Assembly (NCBI RefSeq): GCF_950295315.1 | Contig: NC_080164.1 | Coordinates: 106,601,587 to 106,665,586 of the forward strand | From: Erinaceus europaeus | Lineage: Eukaryota > Chordata > Mammalia > Eulipotyphla > Erinaceidae | Direction of reading: 5' to 3' | DNA length: 64,000 nt | Part shown: in pieces, positions 43,166 through 54,994 of the stretch | How the letters are laid out: each line of letters starts with the position of its first letter | Numbering within the stretch: position 1 is the stretch's first letter | Notes under the pieces: model-generated | The model's input: only the letters and a program-made list of their open reading frames with translations | The model's database searches: none | Told to the model about the DNA's origin: nothing | Made by a program: the position numbers and the translations under genes

Positions 43166-44500
43166 CCAGGGAGTCATGCATGAGTGACTTCACTGTTTAG
43201 ACTACATCTACCATACAGATAGGGAAGCACAGAGAGAGGAAGAAATATAACAAAAGTAGAGCTTCCTCCAACACAATAGCACCTTGTGAATACATGACAA
43301 GGTTTGACCACTACCCAGTGAGCTGTCTTTCTGGTTCTGAATTATATTCTTTCACACACATGCATACGCACCCAAAGATATTTGAAAAAATTTTATAACA
43401 GAATAGTTTTTATCAAAATATACCTCATACTTATTTTATATTTTTGGCTATAGTACTATTGAAATTGGGGCTTTTGACATGAATAATCACATCACCACAT
43501 GCTACTTAACCCACTCAAGTGTCTATTTTTCTTTGTAGCTCCTATGATTCAAATGCCTTCCACTTGATATATTTTGTCCCAGGCACTTCAAACACCAACC
43601 ACCTTGCAGTCTAGCACATGGCTTCCTGCCCAGATTCTAAGGCACGAGGTTGAAGCTGACAATATAAATAATGACTGAGCACTGTCCATCATTGACTTTA
43701 GTTGGGAGCTCACATGACTTTAAATCCAACAATTAACCAGATCACACATGGCTCTGGAGAGCCATTCAATTTTATAACCTATTGAGTTTGATAATCATCA
43801 GCAAGGAAGGTACAGGTAATAAGAAAGCAGTTGGGGGTAGTGCCTTACTCTGTTGTCATCTCCTATTTTTTGTGTAGTTCCTGGCATACCAGAAGTGGTG
43901 AACACATTCGGACTTATCAAAGATGGATGGAAGAGAGAAAGGAACAGAGGGAAATACAAGGAAAGGAAGAGAGGAAAGTGGTAAGAAATTGCACCATGGA
44001 TATTTGGTTGCCATGATGTTATAGAAAAGAATGACAAATATGAAAGCCTTACTAGCATGCCACAAGAGACCAAGCATTTGGATGGCTGAACGTGGCTGTG
44101 CTCAGAGGAGCCATCTGGCTGTCCTAGGCTCAGTCAGAATAGGTGCAGTAAACCATTATGTGAATTAGACTGTCATGCACTGGAGAGATGAGCCTTGGTG
44201 CAAGACTTGTCCCAACTTCTCCTTGGCCTTGCTGGCTTCAGCCAATGTACCCACATAAATCACAGAACCAATCCCTCAACACTGGAAAGGGAGACATCAT
44301 AGATGACAGACACATGAACACACATCTAACATGGACACTGAATCGGTGAGTATGTATGTGGCAGGAAAATGTAGCTTTCTAAAGAGCACTTGCTTAAACA
44401 GCCTTTTTAATCATGAGACTAAACAATGAATTCAGATAAACTTACAGCCTTTCTGTTCAGGTGGAGCTCTAGGATGGTTTGTTTTATTAATTAAAGAGGA
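43166..44500. other. Unassigned sequence
   Basis: No repeat family or gene was recognised over about 1.3 kb. The short frames on both strands near 43800-44077 look like chance. Confidence 0.45.
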
Positions 44501-44504
44501 TTAA

Positions 44505-45420
44505 TTTTATTATTATGGTTATTTTATTAGTGGTTTAATCATGATTAACAAGATTGGAAGATAACAGGGGTATAATTCCATACAGTTCCCACGGCCAGAA
44601 TTCTGTGTTCCATCGCCTCTATGGGGATCCCCTATTCTTTATCCTTCTGGGAGTTTAGATCCAAATTCTTTTTTGTTTGTTTGTTTTGTTTAATTTATTT
44701 CTTTATTGGGGAATTAATGTTTTACATTCAACAGTAAATACAATAGTTTGTTCATGCATAACATTCCCCAGTTTCCCATTTAACAATACAACCCCCACTA
44801 TGTCATTTATCATCCTTCATGGACCTGTATTCTCCCCACCCACCCACCCCAGAGTCTTTTACTTTGGTGCGATATGCCAATTACATTTCAGGTTCTACTT
44901 GTGTTTTTGTTTCTGATCTTGTTTTTCAACTTCTGCCTGAGAGTGATAGATCCAAATTCTTTTTGGGGTGCAGAAGGTTGGAGGTTTGCCTTCTGTAATT
45001 GCTTCTCCACTGGACAGTGACATTGACAGGATGGGTCCATACACCCAGCCTGTTTCTGTCTTCCCCTAGTAGGGTAGGGCTATGGAGAGGTGAGGTTCCA
45101 GGACACATTGATGAGGTAGTCTTCCCAGGGAAATCAGGATGGCATTATCAAGATAGTGTCTGCAACTTGGTGGCTGAAAAATTAGTAAAATATAAAGCAG
45201 AAAAAATATTTTAGTAAACAAGGACCCAAAGGTAGGAATAGAGTGGATAAAATTAGGGGTCTTCACGTTGGAAGAAGCTAGGAAGTCTATTTTAGGTATG
45301 TTCCAAAGGGGTTCATAATTTTAGTAATTTTTTTCCCAAGCCCGATAGCTAATGTGCAGGTGGACTAAATTTACTGTAAGTAGGACTTATTGAACACAAC
45401 CTCTTTATAAACAGGAACAC
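44505..45420 (-). mobile_element. Older L1-3'UTR-type repeat with nested L1
   Basis: Antisense tail ATTAGTGGTTTAATCATG, then GGGTGCAGAAGGTTGGAGG, CTTCCCCTAGTAGGGTAGGG, CAACTTGGTGGCTG and GGTAGGAATAGAGTGG. It is related to repeats at 8015, 56450, 57720 and 59300. An L1 end splits it. Confidence 0.75.
44656..44964 (-). mobile_element. 5'-truncated L1 3'UTR (older subfamily), with TSD
   Basis: A 273-bp insert (44674-44946) carries TATTGGGGAATTAATGTTTTAC near its tail, as in the L1 at 9246, and extends to just after the ORF2 stop. TAGATCCAAATTCTTTTT flanks it at 44656-44673 and 44947-44964. Confidence 0.9.
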
Positions 45421-45429
45421 AAAGTTTTG

Positions 45430-45600
45430 TCCTTTATCCATGGCAGCTGCTTCATCAATAGCATAGCTCTGCAGATAGAGTGCAGGACTTACATCTCTGA
45501 GACACAATGTTCAGACCCTGGATCTACACCTATGAGTGTGGTGTTTGGGCTTTTCTCTTCCTCTCATGTGGAATCAAACCAGTCTTTGAGAAAGAGATTA
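45430..45600 (+). mobile_element. Possible older tRNA SINE
   Basis: AATAGCATAGCTCTGCAGATAG and TTCAGACCCTGGATCTACACC lie at plausible A/B box positions. The copy is weakly conserved. Confidence 0.4.
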
Positions 45601-45617
45601 CTTTATGAGGAATAATG

Positions 45618-45845
45618 CTGGGGCCAGGTGGTGGCATGGCTGGTTAAGCACACACAGTACAGCCCACAAGGACCCAGGTTCAAGCCCTTGGTCCCCACCT
45701 GCATGGGGAAGCTTCATGAGTGGTGAAGCAGGGCTGCAGGTATCTCTATGTCTTTCTCCCTTCCCATCTCCCCTTCCTTCTCAATTTCTCTCTGTCTCTA
45801 TGTAGCAAATAAATAAAATATTTTTAAATAGTTTTAAAAAAGAAT
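45618..45845 (+). mobile_element. Short SINE, sense
   Basis: TGGGGCCAGGTGGTGGCATGG, AGGTTCAAGCCC, GTGAAGCAGGGCTGCAGGTA and AATAAATAAAATA tail. A well-conserved reference for the short family. Confidence 0.93.
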
Positions 45846-46240
45846 ATTGTTTCAACTTGCAAGTCTAGTCAAGGACCTGCCCAGCAGCATTGCTTATTTG
45901 GCTCCATGATTTCATATCCAACAGAAGTATTAGATGAAGAAGAGTCAGCACCTTCTTCCACTCCCTACTGTCCCTTCAGGGAGGGAGCCTCATGAGCTAA
46001 TATTTTTTAACTCTCCTTCTGAATTATGACTCTATCTCCAGCGGAGTGATTTTTCTAAGTAGAAAGAAAAGAAAAAGAAGCTGGGTTTCATTTCTGTTTC
46101 TCACTCTCTCTTTTGTGCTGAAGAAGAGCTGGGCATCAGGGATCATTTTACTCTGCTCTGGTCTTCCAGGGACTCTGAAACTGTGTGAAGACTTTGGCCT
46201 AGCTTAAGGCTGACTGCTTAGAAATTCATTTGTCCTCTTA
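45846..46240. other. Unassigned sequence
   Basis: Nothing was recognised. Confidence 0.4.
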
Positions 46241-46286
46241 TCCCTCAGTCATATTAATCATTATTAAATCACTAGTAAAAAAAAAA
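46241..46286 (+). mobile_element. Terminal scrap of L1-3'UTR-type repeat
   Basis: ATTATTAAATCACTAGTAAA plus an A-run matches the ends at 57400 and 58640. The full-length L1 inserted in or after its tail. Confidence 0.55.
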
Positions 46287-46293
46287 TAGAGGG

Positions 46294-48267
46294 GGTTCCC
46301 TGAAGATGGTGGACTGAGAAGCTGCTAGTGGCTTGAGCTCTGACCACATCTTCTGAAACGGTAGGATTTTCTGCCTTTAGTAGGCCAGTCAATAAGGGGT
46401 TCTAGCGGTGACACCAAGGAAGTGACTATAACTTAATTTGGGTTAAGAAATAGAGTAGAAAAAAAGGGAACAAAATTTTTTTTCCTTTTAATTATTAAGC
46501 ACACTGCCTCCCCCCTAACCCCCCCCCCATAACCAGTCCCTGGGGACCAGCTCCTAGCAGGCTCCCCTGCTAAGCTTCTGTATTTACCAAATTCCTGTCC
46601 CACCAGGGAGTATCATTCATTCTAAGTCTATACCCTTCTGAAACCTCTGGCCTTTTTTCTTTCTAAGTAGCCAACCCAACCCACCTCACCCCACATAGCT
46701 AATTAAATCATTATAAATAAATAAATAAATAAAACTCTTTCCTTTCACAGCTCTTTTATGACTGTTCATTTTCTTATCTTTTTCTTTTTTCTCTCTTTCT
46801 TTTTTTATTCTTTTTCTCATTCTTTTTTTTTATTTTTTTTATTTTTTAAATATTTTTTTTTATATTTACTTTTTTATTTATTTATTCCCTTTTGTTGCCC
46901 TTGTTGTTTTATTGTTACAGTTATTATTGTTGTCATTGTTGTTGGATAGGACAGAGAGAAAATGGAGAGGGGAGGGGGAAGACAGAGAGAGGGAGAGAAA
47001 GACAGACACCTGCAGAACTGCTTCACCGCCTGTGAAGGAACTCCCCTGCAGGTGGGGAGCCGGGGTTCGAACCGGGATCCTTATGCCGGTCCTTGTGCTT
47101 AGCGCCACCTGCGCTTAACCCGCTGTGCTACAGCCCGACTCCCTCTTTTTCTCATTCTTATCATCCTTTCTTCCTTAATCCTACAGCTTCCAAAGCCACA
47201 GGCCCCAGCCCCCACACCACCAAACAGTGTGCTTTTTTTTTGAATTCACTGATACACATTTGGGAATTATTTTGGGGAAGAATTCTGACTCAGTGTGGAC
47301 TCCCACTGTGAGTGTCTCTTCTCAACTTCCCTTCCTCCTTTAGTCACCCCTAGAATATACAGTGGATACTAGAATTGCATAACTGTCTATTTCAAATATC
47401 CTTGTCTAGTCCTGAGGTTTTTTTTTTTTCTCATTCTCAACAATCAGCTGCCTCTGATCACTAGGTTTGAGGTAAACTGGGACAGGGTTTTTTTTTTTTA
47501 CCCTGCTCTATTTTATTATTAATATTATACAAAGGCATATATCTTCCCCCCCTTAGGTTGATCAGAATTAACTCTTAGGGTATCTTTCATTGCGAGGGTA
47601 GTGGGCATCTTATCTATTGTGGGAGGAACTTATCTCCTTACTCCTACCTCCTCTACAGACTCTCCCCTCCCTCCTCCTCCTAGATAATTAAAAAAATAAA
47701 TTAAATAAAATTAAAAATAAAGTAATCAAAAAAAACCTTTCCTTACACTGCTCTTTAATTACAGCTCTTTTTCTTATCTTTTCCCTTTTCCCTCACTTGT
47801 CTCTTTTTTCTGTTCTTTTTTTTTTATTTTTTATATCTTGTCATATACTTCTTCCTTCCTTCTTCTTTGCCTTTCTGAATTTGTGAATTATTTCGGGGAA
47901 GATTTCTGACTCAGAGTGGACTCTCTATGTGTGTATCTCTGCTTTAGTTCCCTTTCCCCTCTTGTTACCCCTAGAATATACAGTGGATAGTAGATTTGCA
48001 TAACTGTCTATTCTTGCTATCCCTTCTTTCTTTTCTCTTTCTTCTTCACTGGGATTTGGTTACTATTCTTTCACAGACTGGATAAATTCTTTGGCTAACT
48101 GGTAGTGATTAAACTGCTTCAATACTTGCTTCAATTGCTACTGTAATTCCTGAAGTTGGTGAGTGCAATTGTCATAAAGGTATTTAGTACAATGTTGCTT
48201 GTACTCAAGACACAACAGCTGAGGAACAACAGAGCATAAAAAAAGAAACACATAAATCAAAAAAAAA
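46294..48267 (+). promoter_or_regulatory. L1 5'UTR with internal duplication
   Basis: It starts CCCTGAAGATGGTGGACTGAG, homologous to the spliced element at 1981. A segment at about 46690-47400 (minus the SINE) recurs diverged at about 47680-48025. Shared blocks are GAATTATTT(T/C)GGGGAAGA, CCCCTAGAATATACAGTGGATA and TTGCATAACTGTCTATT. Tandem monomer-like 5'UTR units are known in mouse L1; a promoter role here is inferred. Confidence 0.7.
46809..47159 (-). mobile_element. ERI-type SINE with TSD in L1 5'UTR
   Basis: The full-length antisense SINE has a near-perfect box B region (GGGTTCGAACCGGGATCC) and a CAGCCCGACTCCC 5' end. TCTTTTTCTCATTCTT flanks it at 46809-46824 and 47144-47159. It is one of the least diverged SINEs here and must post-date the L1. 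Confidence 0.95.
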
Positions 48268-49278
48268 ATGGGTAGATCAAAAACAAATAAAACTGCTACT
48301 CCAATGAATGAAGATAAGAACCCAGAAGAAACTACAAATCAGCCAGAAGTAACCATAGATAAGAAAAGTATGCAAGTAATAATGAACTTATTAATCACAG
48401 AAATGAAAACAACATTGGAGGAGAGGAATGCCAGTATTAGGGAAACAACAGTTGAGACCCCCAAGGAAAATACTGATTATCTTGAGGCAATTAGAGAACT
48501 GAAAGCTGAAATAGCTGTAATGAAGAAAGAAGCTGAGGCAAGGGAAAGCAGACTAACAGAAGCAGAAAACAGAATTAGTCAGACAGAGGATGAGCTACAG
48601 AAAATGAAGAAAGAGGTGAAAGAGCTTAAAAAGAGATTGAGAGACACTGAAAACAACAACAGAGACATATGGGATGATCTCAAAAGAAGTAACATTTGCA
48701 TAATTGGCCTGCCAGAGGAAGAAAGAGAGGAAGGGGAAGCAAAAATTCTAGAGGAAATAATAGAAGAAAACTTCCCAGACCTGAATAACAGAAAGGACAT
48801 CAAGATTCAAGAGGCCCAGAGAGTACCAAACAGAATCAACCCAGACCTGAAGACACCAAGACACATCATAGTCACAATGAGAAGAAGTAAGGATAAAGAA
48901 AGGATCCTAAAGGCTGCAAGAGAGAAACAAAAAGTCACATACAAGGGAAAATCCATAAGATTATCTGCAGACTTTTCCACTCAAACTCTAAAAGCCAGAA
49001 GAGAATGGCAAGATATCTATCGAGCCCTGAATGAAAAAGAGTTTCAACCAAGGATAATATATCCTGCCAGACATTCATTCAAACTAGATGGAGGGGTCAA
49101 AACCTTCTTAGACAAACAACAGTTAAAGGAGGCAACCATTACCAAACTGGCCCTGAAAGAGGTTCTAAAAGACCTCTTTCAAACAAGAACATCACTACAA
49201 TACTGGCAATATATCAGAGCAAACAAAAAAAAAAAATTTTTTTTTGAACAATGGCACTACAATACCTTAAATCCATAA
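48268..49278 (+). CDS. L1 ORF1 protein (RNA-binding chaperone), intact frame
   Basis: The 336-residue frame is close to the usual mammalian ORF1p length (about 338). Residues about 72-130 form a charged heptad coiled coil (YLEAIRELKAEIAVMKK, then ELQKMKKEVKELKKRL) for trimerisation. About 141-235 form the RRM-like domain, with SNICIIGLPE and KTPRHIIVTM strands. About 236-305 form the C-terminal domain, with LKARREWQDIYRALNEK and YPARHSFKLDGG. ORF1p coats L1 RNA in cytoplasmic particles. After residue 305 the frame continues ~30 codons through an A-run/T-run into the ORF2 start, which it overlaps by 28 bases. In the L1 at 9246 the equivalent frame stops at this point. A start at 48268 is supported by position after the 5'UTR and family length. 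Confidence 0.9.
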   Translation: MGRSKTNKTATPMNEDKNPEETTNQPEVTIDKKSMQVIMNLLITEMKTTLEERNASIRETTVETPKENTDYLEAIRELKAEIAVMKKEAEARESRLTEAENRISQTEDELQKMKKEVKELKKRLRDTENNNRDIWDDLKRSNICIIGLPEEEREEGEAKILEEIIEENFPDLNNRKDIKIQEAQRVPNRINPDLKTPRHIIVTMRRSKDKERILKAAREKQKVTYKGKSIRLSADFSTQTLKARREWQDIYRALNEKEFQPRIIYPARHSFKLDGGVKTFLDKQQLKEATITKLALKEVLKDLFQTRTSLQYWQYIRANKKKKFFFEQWHYNTLNP

Positions 49279-52200
49279 CATCAATAAATGTCAATGGTTT
49301 AAACTCACCCATCAAAAGTCACAGAGTAGGGGGATGGATCAGAAAACATAATCCAACTATATGCTGCTTGCAAGAATCCCATATGTCACAACAAGATAAA
49401 AACAGACTTAAAGTGAAAGGATGGAAAACTATCATACAGGCTAACAGACCACAAAAAAGGGCAGGAACAGCCATTCTCATCTCAGACACGATAGATTATA
49501 AATTAAATAAAGTAATAAAAGATAGGCAAGGACATTACATAATGATTAGAGGATCAATCAGCCAAGAAGACTTAACAATCATTAACATCTATGCACTCAA
49601 TGAGGGACCATCAAAATATATCAAGCACTTACTGAAAGAATTTAAAAATAGATCAATAGTAATACAATAATAGTGGGAGACTTCAATACCCCACTCTCAC
49701 ACTTAGACAGATCAACAAAGCAGAGAACCAACAAATATACAAGAGAATTGAATGAAGAGATTGACAGACTAGACCTCTTGGACATTTTCAGAGTCCTTCA
49801 CCCCAAAAAACTGGAATACACCTTCTTCTCAAATCCACATAACATATACTCAAGGACAGACCACATGTTAGGCGACAAAGACAGCATCAATAAATTCAAG
49901 AACATTGAAATCATCCCAAGTATCTTCTCAGACCACCGTGGAGTAAAACTAACATTTAACAACAAACAGACAATTATTTAAAGTCACAGAATTTGGAAAC
50001 TAAACAACATACTCCTTAAGAATCACTGGGTCAGAGATTCACTCAAGCAGGAAATTCAAATGTTCCTGGAAACTAATGAAAATGAAGACACAACCTATCA
50101 AAATATTTGGGATACAGCTAAAGCAGTACTGAAAGGGAAACTTATAGCCATACAATCATATATTAAACACCAAGAAGAAGCTCAAATGAAAGACCTTACT
50201 GCACACCTCAGGGACTTAGAGGAAGAGGAACAAAGGAACCCTAAAGCATCCAGAAGGACAGAAATCACTAAAGTTAGAGCAGAAATAAACAACATCGAAA
50301 ATAAAAGAACCATACAAAAGATAAATGAAGCCAAATGTTGGTTCTTTGAAAGATTAAAAAAAATTGACAAGACCCTAGCCAGACTCACCAAACAAAAAAG
50401 AGAGAAGACTCAAATTAATAGAATTGTAAACGATGGAGGAGATATCACAACTGACACCACAGAAATCCAGAAAATCCTGCGAAACTTCTATAAAGAACTA
50501 TACGCCACCAGGCTAGAGAATCTGGAAAAAATGGAACAATTCCTAGAAACATATGCCCTTCCAAACTGAACCAAGAAGAACTACAAAATCTAAATGCACC
50601 AATCACAGACAAAGAAATTGAAACCATTATTAAGAACCTCTCCAACAACAAAAGTCCTGGACCAGATGGCTTCACAAATGAATTCTACAAAACTTTCAGG
50701 AAACAGTTAGTACCCATACTATTTAAGCTTTTCCATAAGATTGAAGAAACAGGAACACTCCCATCCACCTTCTATGAAGCCAACATCACCCTGATACCAA
50801 AAGCTGATAGGAACAGAACAAAAAAGGAAAACTACAGACCAATATCTCTGATGAACATAGATGCCAAAATATTAAACAAGATCTTGGCCAAGAGGATACA
50901 GCAACATATCAAAAATATTGTTCAACATCCATAAGTCAATCAATGTCATTCACCACATCAATAAAAGCAAAGCCAAAAACCACATGATTATTTAAATAGA
51001 TGCAGAGAAAGCCTTTGACAAAATCCAACACCCATTCATGCTCAAAACTCTACAAAAAAATGGGAATAGATGGGAAATTCCTCAAGATAGTGGAGTCTAT
51101 ATATAACAAACCTACAGCCAACATCATACTCAATGGACAGAAGCTGAAAGCATTCCCCCTCAGATCGGGGACTAGACAGGGCTGTCCACTGTCACCGTTA
51201 CTCTTCAACATAGTACTGGAAGTTCTTGCCATAGCAATCAGGCAAGAGAACGAAACCAAAGGAATACAGATTGGAAGGGAAGAAGTCAAGCTCTCACTAT
51301 TTGTGGATGATATGATAGTATACATAGAAAGACCTAAAGAATCCAGCAGAAAACTACTGGAAGTTATTAGGCAATATAGCAATGTATCAAGCTCAAAATC
51401 AATGTACAAAAATCAGTGGCATTTCTTTATGCAAACACTAAATCTGAAGAAGAAGACATCCAGAAATCACTCCCATACTGTTTCAGCAAAATCAATTCAA
51501 TACCTAGGAATAAAGTTGACCAAAGAAGTGAAAGACTTATATACTGAAAACTATGAGTCGCTACTCAAGGGAATAGAAACTGATACAAAGAAATGGAAAG
51601 ATATCCCATGCTCGTGGATTGGAAGAATAAATATCATTAAAATGAATATTCTCCCCAGAGCCATATACAAATTTAATGCAATACCCATCAAAGTTCCACC
51701 AAGCTTCTTTAAGAGAATAGAACAAACACTACAATCATTTATCTGGAACCTGAAAACACCTAGAATTGCCAAAACCATCTTAAGGAAAAGAAACAGAAAG
51801 AGGCATCACACTCCCAGACCTCAAAGTATATTATAAAGCCATCATCATCAAAACAGCATGGTACTGGAACAAAAATAGGCACACAGACCAGTGGAACAGA
51901 ATTGAAAGCCCAGAAATAAATCCCCACACCTATGGACATCTAATCTTTGATAAGGGGGTCCAAAGGATTAAATGGAAGAAGGAGGCTCTCTTCAATAAAT
52001 GGTGCTGGGAAAACTGGGTTGAAACATGCAGAAGAATGAAACTGAACCGCTTTATCTAACCAGAAACAAAAATCAACTCCAAATGGATCAAAGACCTAGA
52101 TGTCAGACCAGAAACAATCAAATACTTAGAGGAAAACATTGGTAAAACACTTTCCCACCTACACCTCAAGGACATCAAACAAACCCAACTGCAAGGAAGA

Positions 52201-53014
52201 CTGAAGCAGAAACAAACCAATGGGACTACATCAAATTGAAAAGCTTCTGCACATCCAAAGAAACTATTAAACAAAGAGACCCCTCACAGAATGGGAGAAG
52301 ATCTTCACATGCCATTCATCAGACAAGAAACTAATCACCAAAATATATAAAGAGCTCGGCAAACTTAGCACCAAAAAAGCAAATGACCCCATCCAAAAAT
52401 GTGCAGAGGATATGAACAAAACATTCACCTCAGAGGAGATCGAAAAGGCTAACAAACATATGAAAAACTGCTCTAGGTCACTGATTGTCAGAGAAATGCA
52501 AATTAAGACAACACTAAGATACCACCTCACTCCTGTAAGAATGGCATACATCAAAAAGGACAGCAGCAACAAATGCTGGAGAGGTTGTGGAGACAGAGGA
52601 ACCCTTTTACATTGCTGGTGGGAATGTAAATTGGTACAGCCTCTGTGGAGAGCAGTCTGGAAAACTCTCAGAAGGCTAGACATGGACCTTCCATATGATC
52701 CAGTAATTCCTCTCCTGGGGTTATACCTCAAGGACTCCATAACACCCAACCAAAAAGAGGTATGTACTCCTATGTTCATAGCAGCACAATTCATAATAGC
52801 TAAAACCTGGAAGTAACCCAGGTGCCCAACAACCGATGAGTGGCTGAGAAAGCTGTGGTATATATACACAATGGAATACTATGCAGCTATCAAGAACAAT
52901 GAACCCACCTTCGCTGACCCATCTTGGACAGAGCTAGAAGGAATTATGTTAAGTGAGGTAAGTCAGAAAGATAAAGATGAGTATGGGATGATCCCACTCA
53001 TCAACAAAAGTTGA
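49251..53014 (+). pseudogene. L1 ORF2 (endonuclease/RT), disrupted
   Basis: The start is MALQYLKSITSINVNGLNSP. Endonuclease motifs CCLQESHMSQQ, MGDFNTPLSHLDRS, YTFFSNPH and FSDHRGVKL are present but split by a frameshift near 49660 and a stop at 49979. Later breaks include a one-base loss near 50571 and a ~45-bp deletion near 50923, between the N-terminal RT and palm regions. A stop also lies near 50994, and frameshifts occur near 51390-51810. The RT catalytic motif reads FVDD (about 51300) instead of FADD. The C-terminal region (52412-52816) keeps [19 protein letters not shown]. The terminal PLINKS-stop is intact. Full length would be close to the family's ~1,255 codons. Confidence 0.92.
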
Positions 53015-54358
53015 GTATGAAGATCTGAAAGGGAAACTAAAAGCAGAACCTGACCAAATTTTAAATAGGGCACCAAAGTAAAAACCCTGTGATGAGGGGT
53101 AGACATGCAGCTTCCTGGGCCAGTGGGGGGTGGGAGTGGGTGGGAGGGATGGGTCACAGTCTTTTGGTGGTGGGAATGGTGTTTATGTACACTCCTAGAA
53201 AAATGTAGACATATAAATCACTAGTTAATTAATACGAGAGGGGGATAATTAATTGTATGTCTCAAAGTTTTTCAAAACACAAACTGAATCTTTTCATTAT
53301 ATAAGCTGTGTAATTGATATACAGACTCTCTCAAAAGCCTAGACCAAGTAGATCAGAAGCAACCACTAGCACAGCTATATACAAGATACTGGGTACTGTA
53401 CAGCAAACCCTAACAAAAGGACTTTTCAAAGTTAACCCAATTACCAAATAATGTTATGGTAACATTAACTATCTGTCGTCTTTTTGAACCCTAAGACAGC
53501 AGGAACCTCACATCTCCACTATAGAGCTTCTACTTCCCCCAGTCCTGGAACCCTTGGATAGGGCCCACTTTCCCGTATGCCTCTCCCAATCCATATCAAA
53601 TAATATTGCATCTGCCGATCACAACCTAACCAACACAACGATTGCCACCTTAACATGCTTCACTTCAGACTGTGTCCAGAGACTTCATGTGTGGAATGAC
53701 AACCCTTCAGCTTCATTACTCGGATGAGACCTTTCCTTTCATAGTATACTCTAATTCCATCTCAGGTGGTTCACTTTCTAACAAAGTCCAAAAACCTAGA
53801 TATACACCAGTTTCTGTGAGAGAGAGCATATGTTCACACGTATCCGTAAACTACTGCAAAATATATACCTGAAAGCAGAAGTACACTAGTGTTTGCAGTG
53901 AATACCCCCTAACACTTCCTCTCCAATATTCTAAGCTTTGGGTCCATGATTGCTCAACAATTTGTTTGGCTTCGTATGTTAACTCTCTTTTCAGTCATCA
54001 GGTTCCAGATGTCATCGGGATGCCGGCCAGGCTTCTCTAGACTGAAGACCCCACCAATGTGTCCTGGAGCTCAGCTTCCCCAGAGACCCACCTTATTAGG
54101 GAAAGAGAGAGGCAGACTGGGAGTATGGACCGACCAGTCAACGTCCATGTTCAGTGGGGAAGCAATTACAGAAGCCAGACCTTCTACCTTCTGCAACCCA
54201 CAATGACCCTGGGTCCATGCTCCCAGAGGGATAGAGAATGGGAAAGCTATCAGGGGAGGGGGTGGTATATGGAGATTGCGTGGTGGGAATTGTGTGGAAT
54301 TGTACCCCTCCTACCCTATGGTTTTGTTAATTAATACTTTCTTAAATAAAAATAAATT
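53015..54358 (+). other. L1 3'UTR (long, ~1.3 kb)
   Basis: It is collinear with 4418-3110 and 20470-19380 (minus). It contains ACTCTCTTTTCAGTCATCAG just before 54003, a pyrimidine tract with two AGs, the likely acceptor used by the spliced element at 1981. It ends GGTTTTGTTAATTAATAC and TAAATAAAAATAAA. Confidence 0.88.
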
Positions 54359-54365
54359 ATAGAGG

Positions 54366-54655
54366 ATGATGAAAAAAATAGAAAGTGAAAATAGAAGAAG
54401 AAACTTGCTTTTAGATATAGGCTAGTTCCTCTGCATCAAAAATAAAAAATAGGTAATTGGGCTGTAGGTGCCTGATTCTGGTTTAAAAGTTTTATTTGGA
54501 AAAGTCACATGAGCCAAAATAAAGCCATGACTCTGCTTCTGAAACCTAAGATGTCAGATGTCAGCATTCTCTGACACTTGCTGTAGTTTTGTTGATAGTT
54601 CTTTGAATTTGATGTCACTCAAAGGAAAATCTGTTGCCCCACTAGTCTGTGGCAT
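54366..54655. other. Unassigned sequence
   Basis: Nothing was recognised. Confidence 0.4.
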
Positions 54656-54659
54656 CATC

Positions 54660-54835
54660 CCAAGTGTTTCTGGGGCCAGAAGACAGTTCACTTGGTGGAG
54701 TGAGTACACACCAGTGCTATGAGCATAGCATGCTCATAAAGGGAATTATGTGCTGTGAGCCCTGCTGTTCCTCCTTCTCCCTCTCCCTCCTTGTTACCAT
54801 CTATATTAAAATGGGGGAAAAGGATTTTATTGGTT
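54660..54835 (+). mobile_element. Older tRNA SINE, sense
   Basis: TCTGGGGCCAGAAGACAGTTC head, CTGTGAGCCCTGCTGTTCC, pyrimidine tract, then TTAAAATGGGGG. Confidence 0.55.
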
Positions 54836-54857
54836 GCAGCAGAACAGGTATAAAAAC

Positions 54858-54985
54858 ATAGTGTAAGAAGAAGAGGAGCAAGAAGGTAAGGAGGAGGAGG
54901 CAAGAGGGAAGATGAGGTAAGGGGAAGGAGAGGTAAAACTATGAAAAGAAGGAGAAGAAGGAGGGAGAAGTGAAGAAGGATAAAG
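54858..54985. repeat. GGA/GAAG purine-rich tract
   Basis: Imperfect GGAGGA and AAGGAG units. The pyrimidine-side ORFs opposite are artefacts. Confidence 0.85.
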
Positions 54986-54994
54986 ATAAGAATT

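Larger units (their letters stand above)
46287..54365 (+). mobile_element. Full-length L1 (8.06 kb) with intact ORF1 and broken ORF2
   Basis: The order is 5'UTR (46294-48267), ORF1, ORF2 remnant (49251-53014), 3'UTR (53015-54340) and A-rich tail. ATAGAGG repeats at 46287-46293 and 54359-54365, with A-rich extension, as a short TSD. A SINE sits in the 5'UTR. Intact ORF1 and few lesions make this the youngest-looking L1 in the window. ORF2 defects mean it cannot move by itself. Confidence 0.93.

Noticed and set aside
48579..48803. Minus-strand ORF opposite L1 ORF1
   Set aside because: Shadow of the coiled-coil coding region; Ser/Leu-rich by complement.
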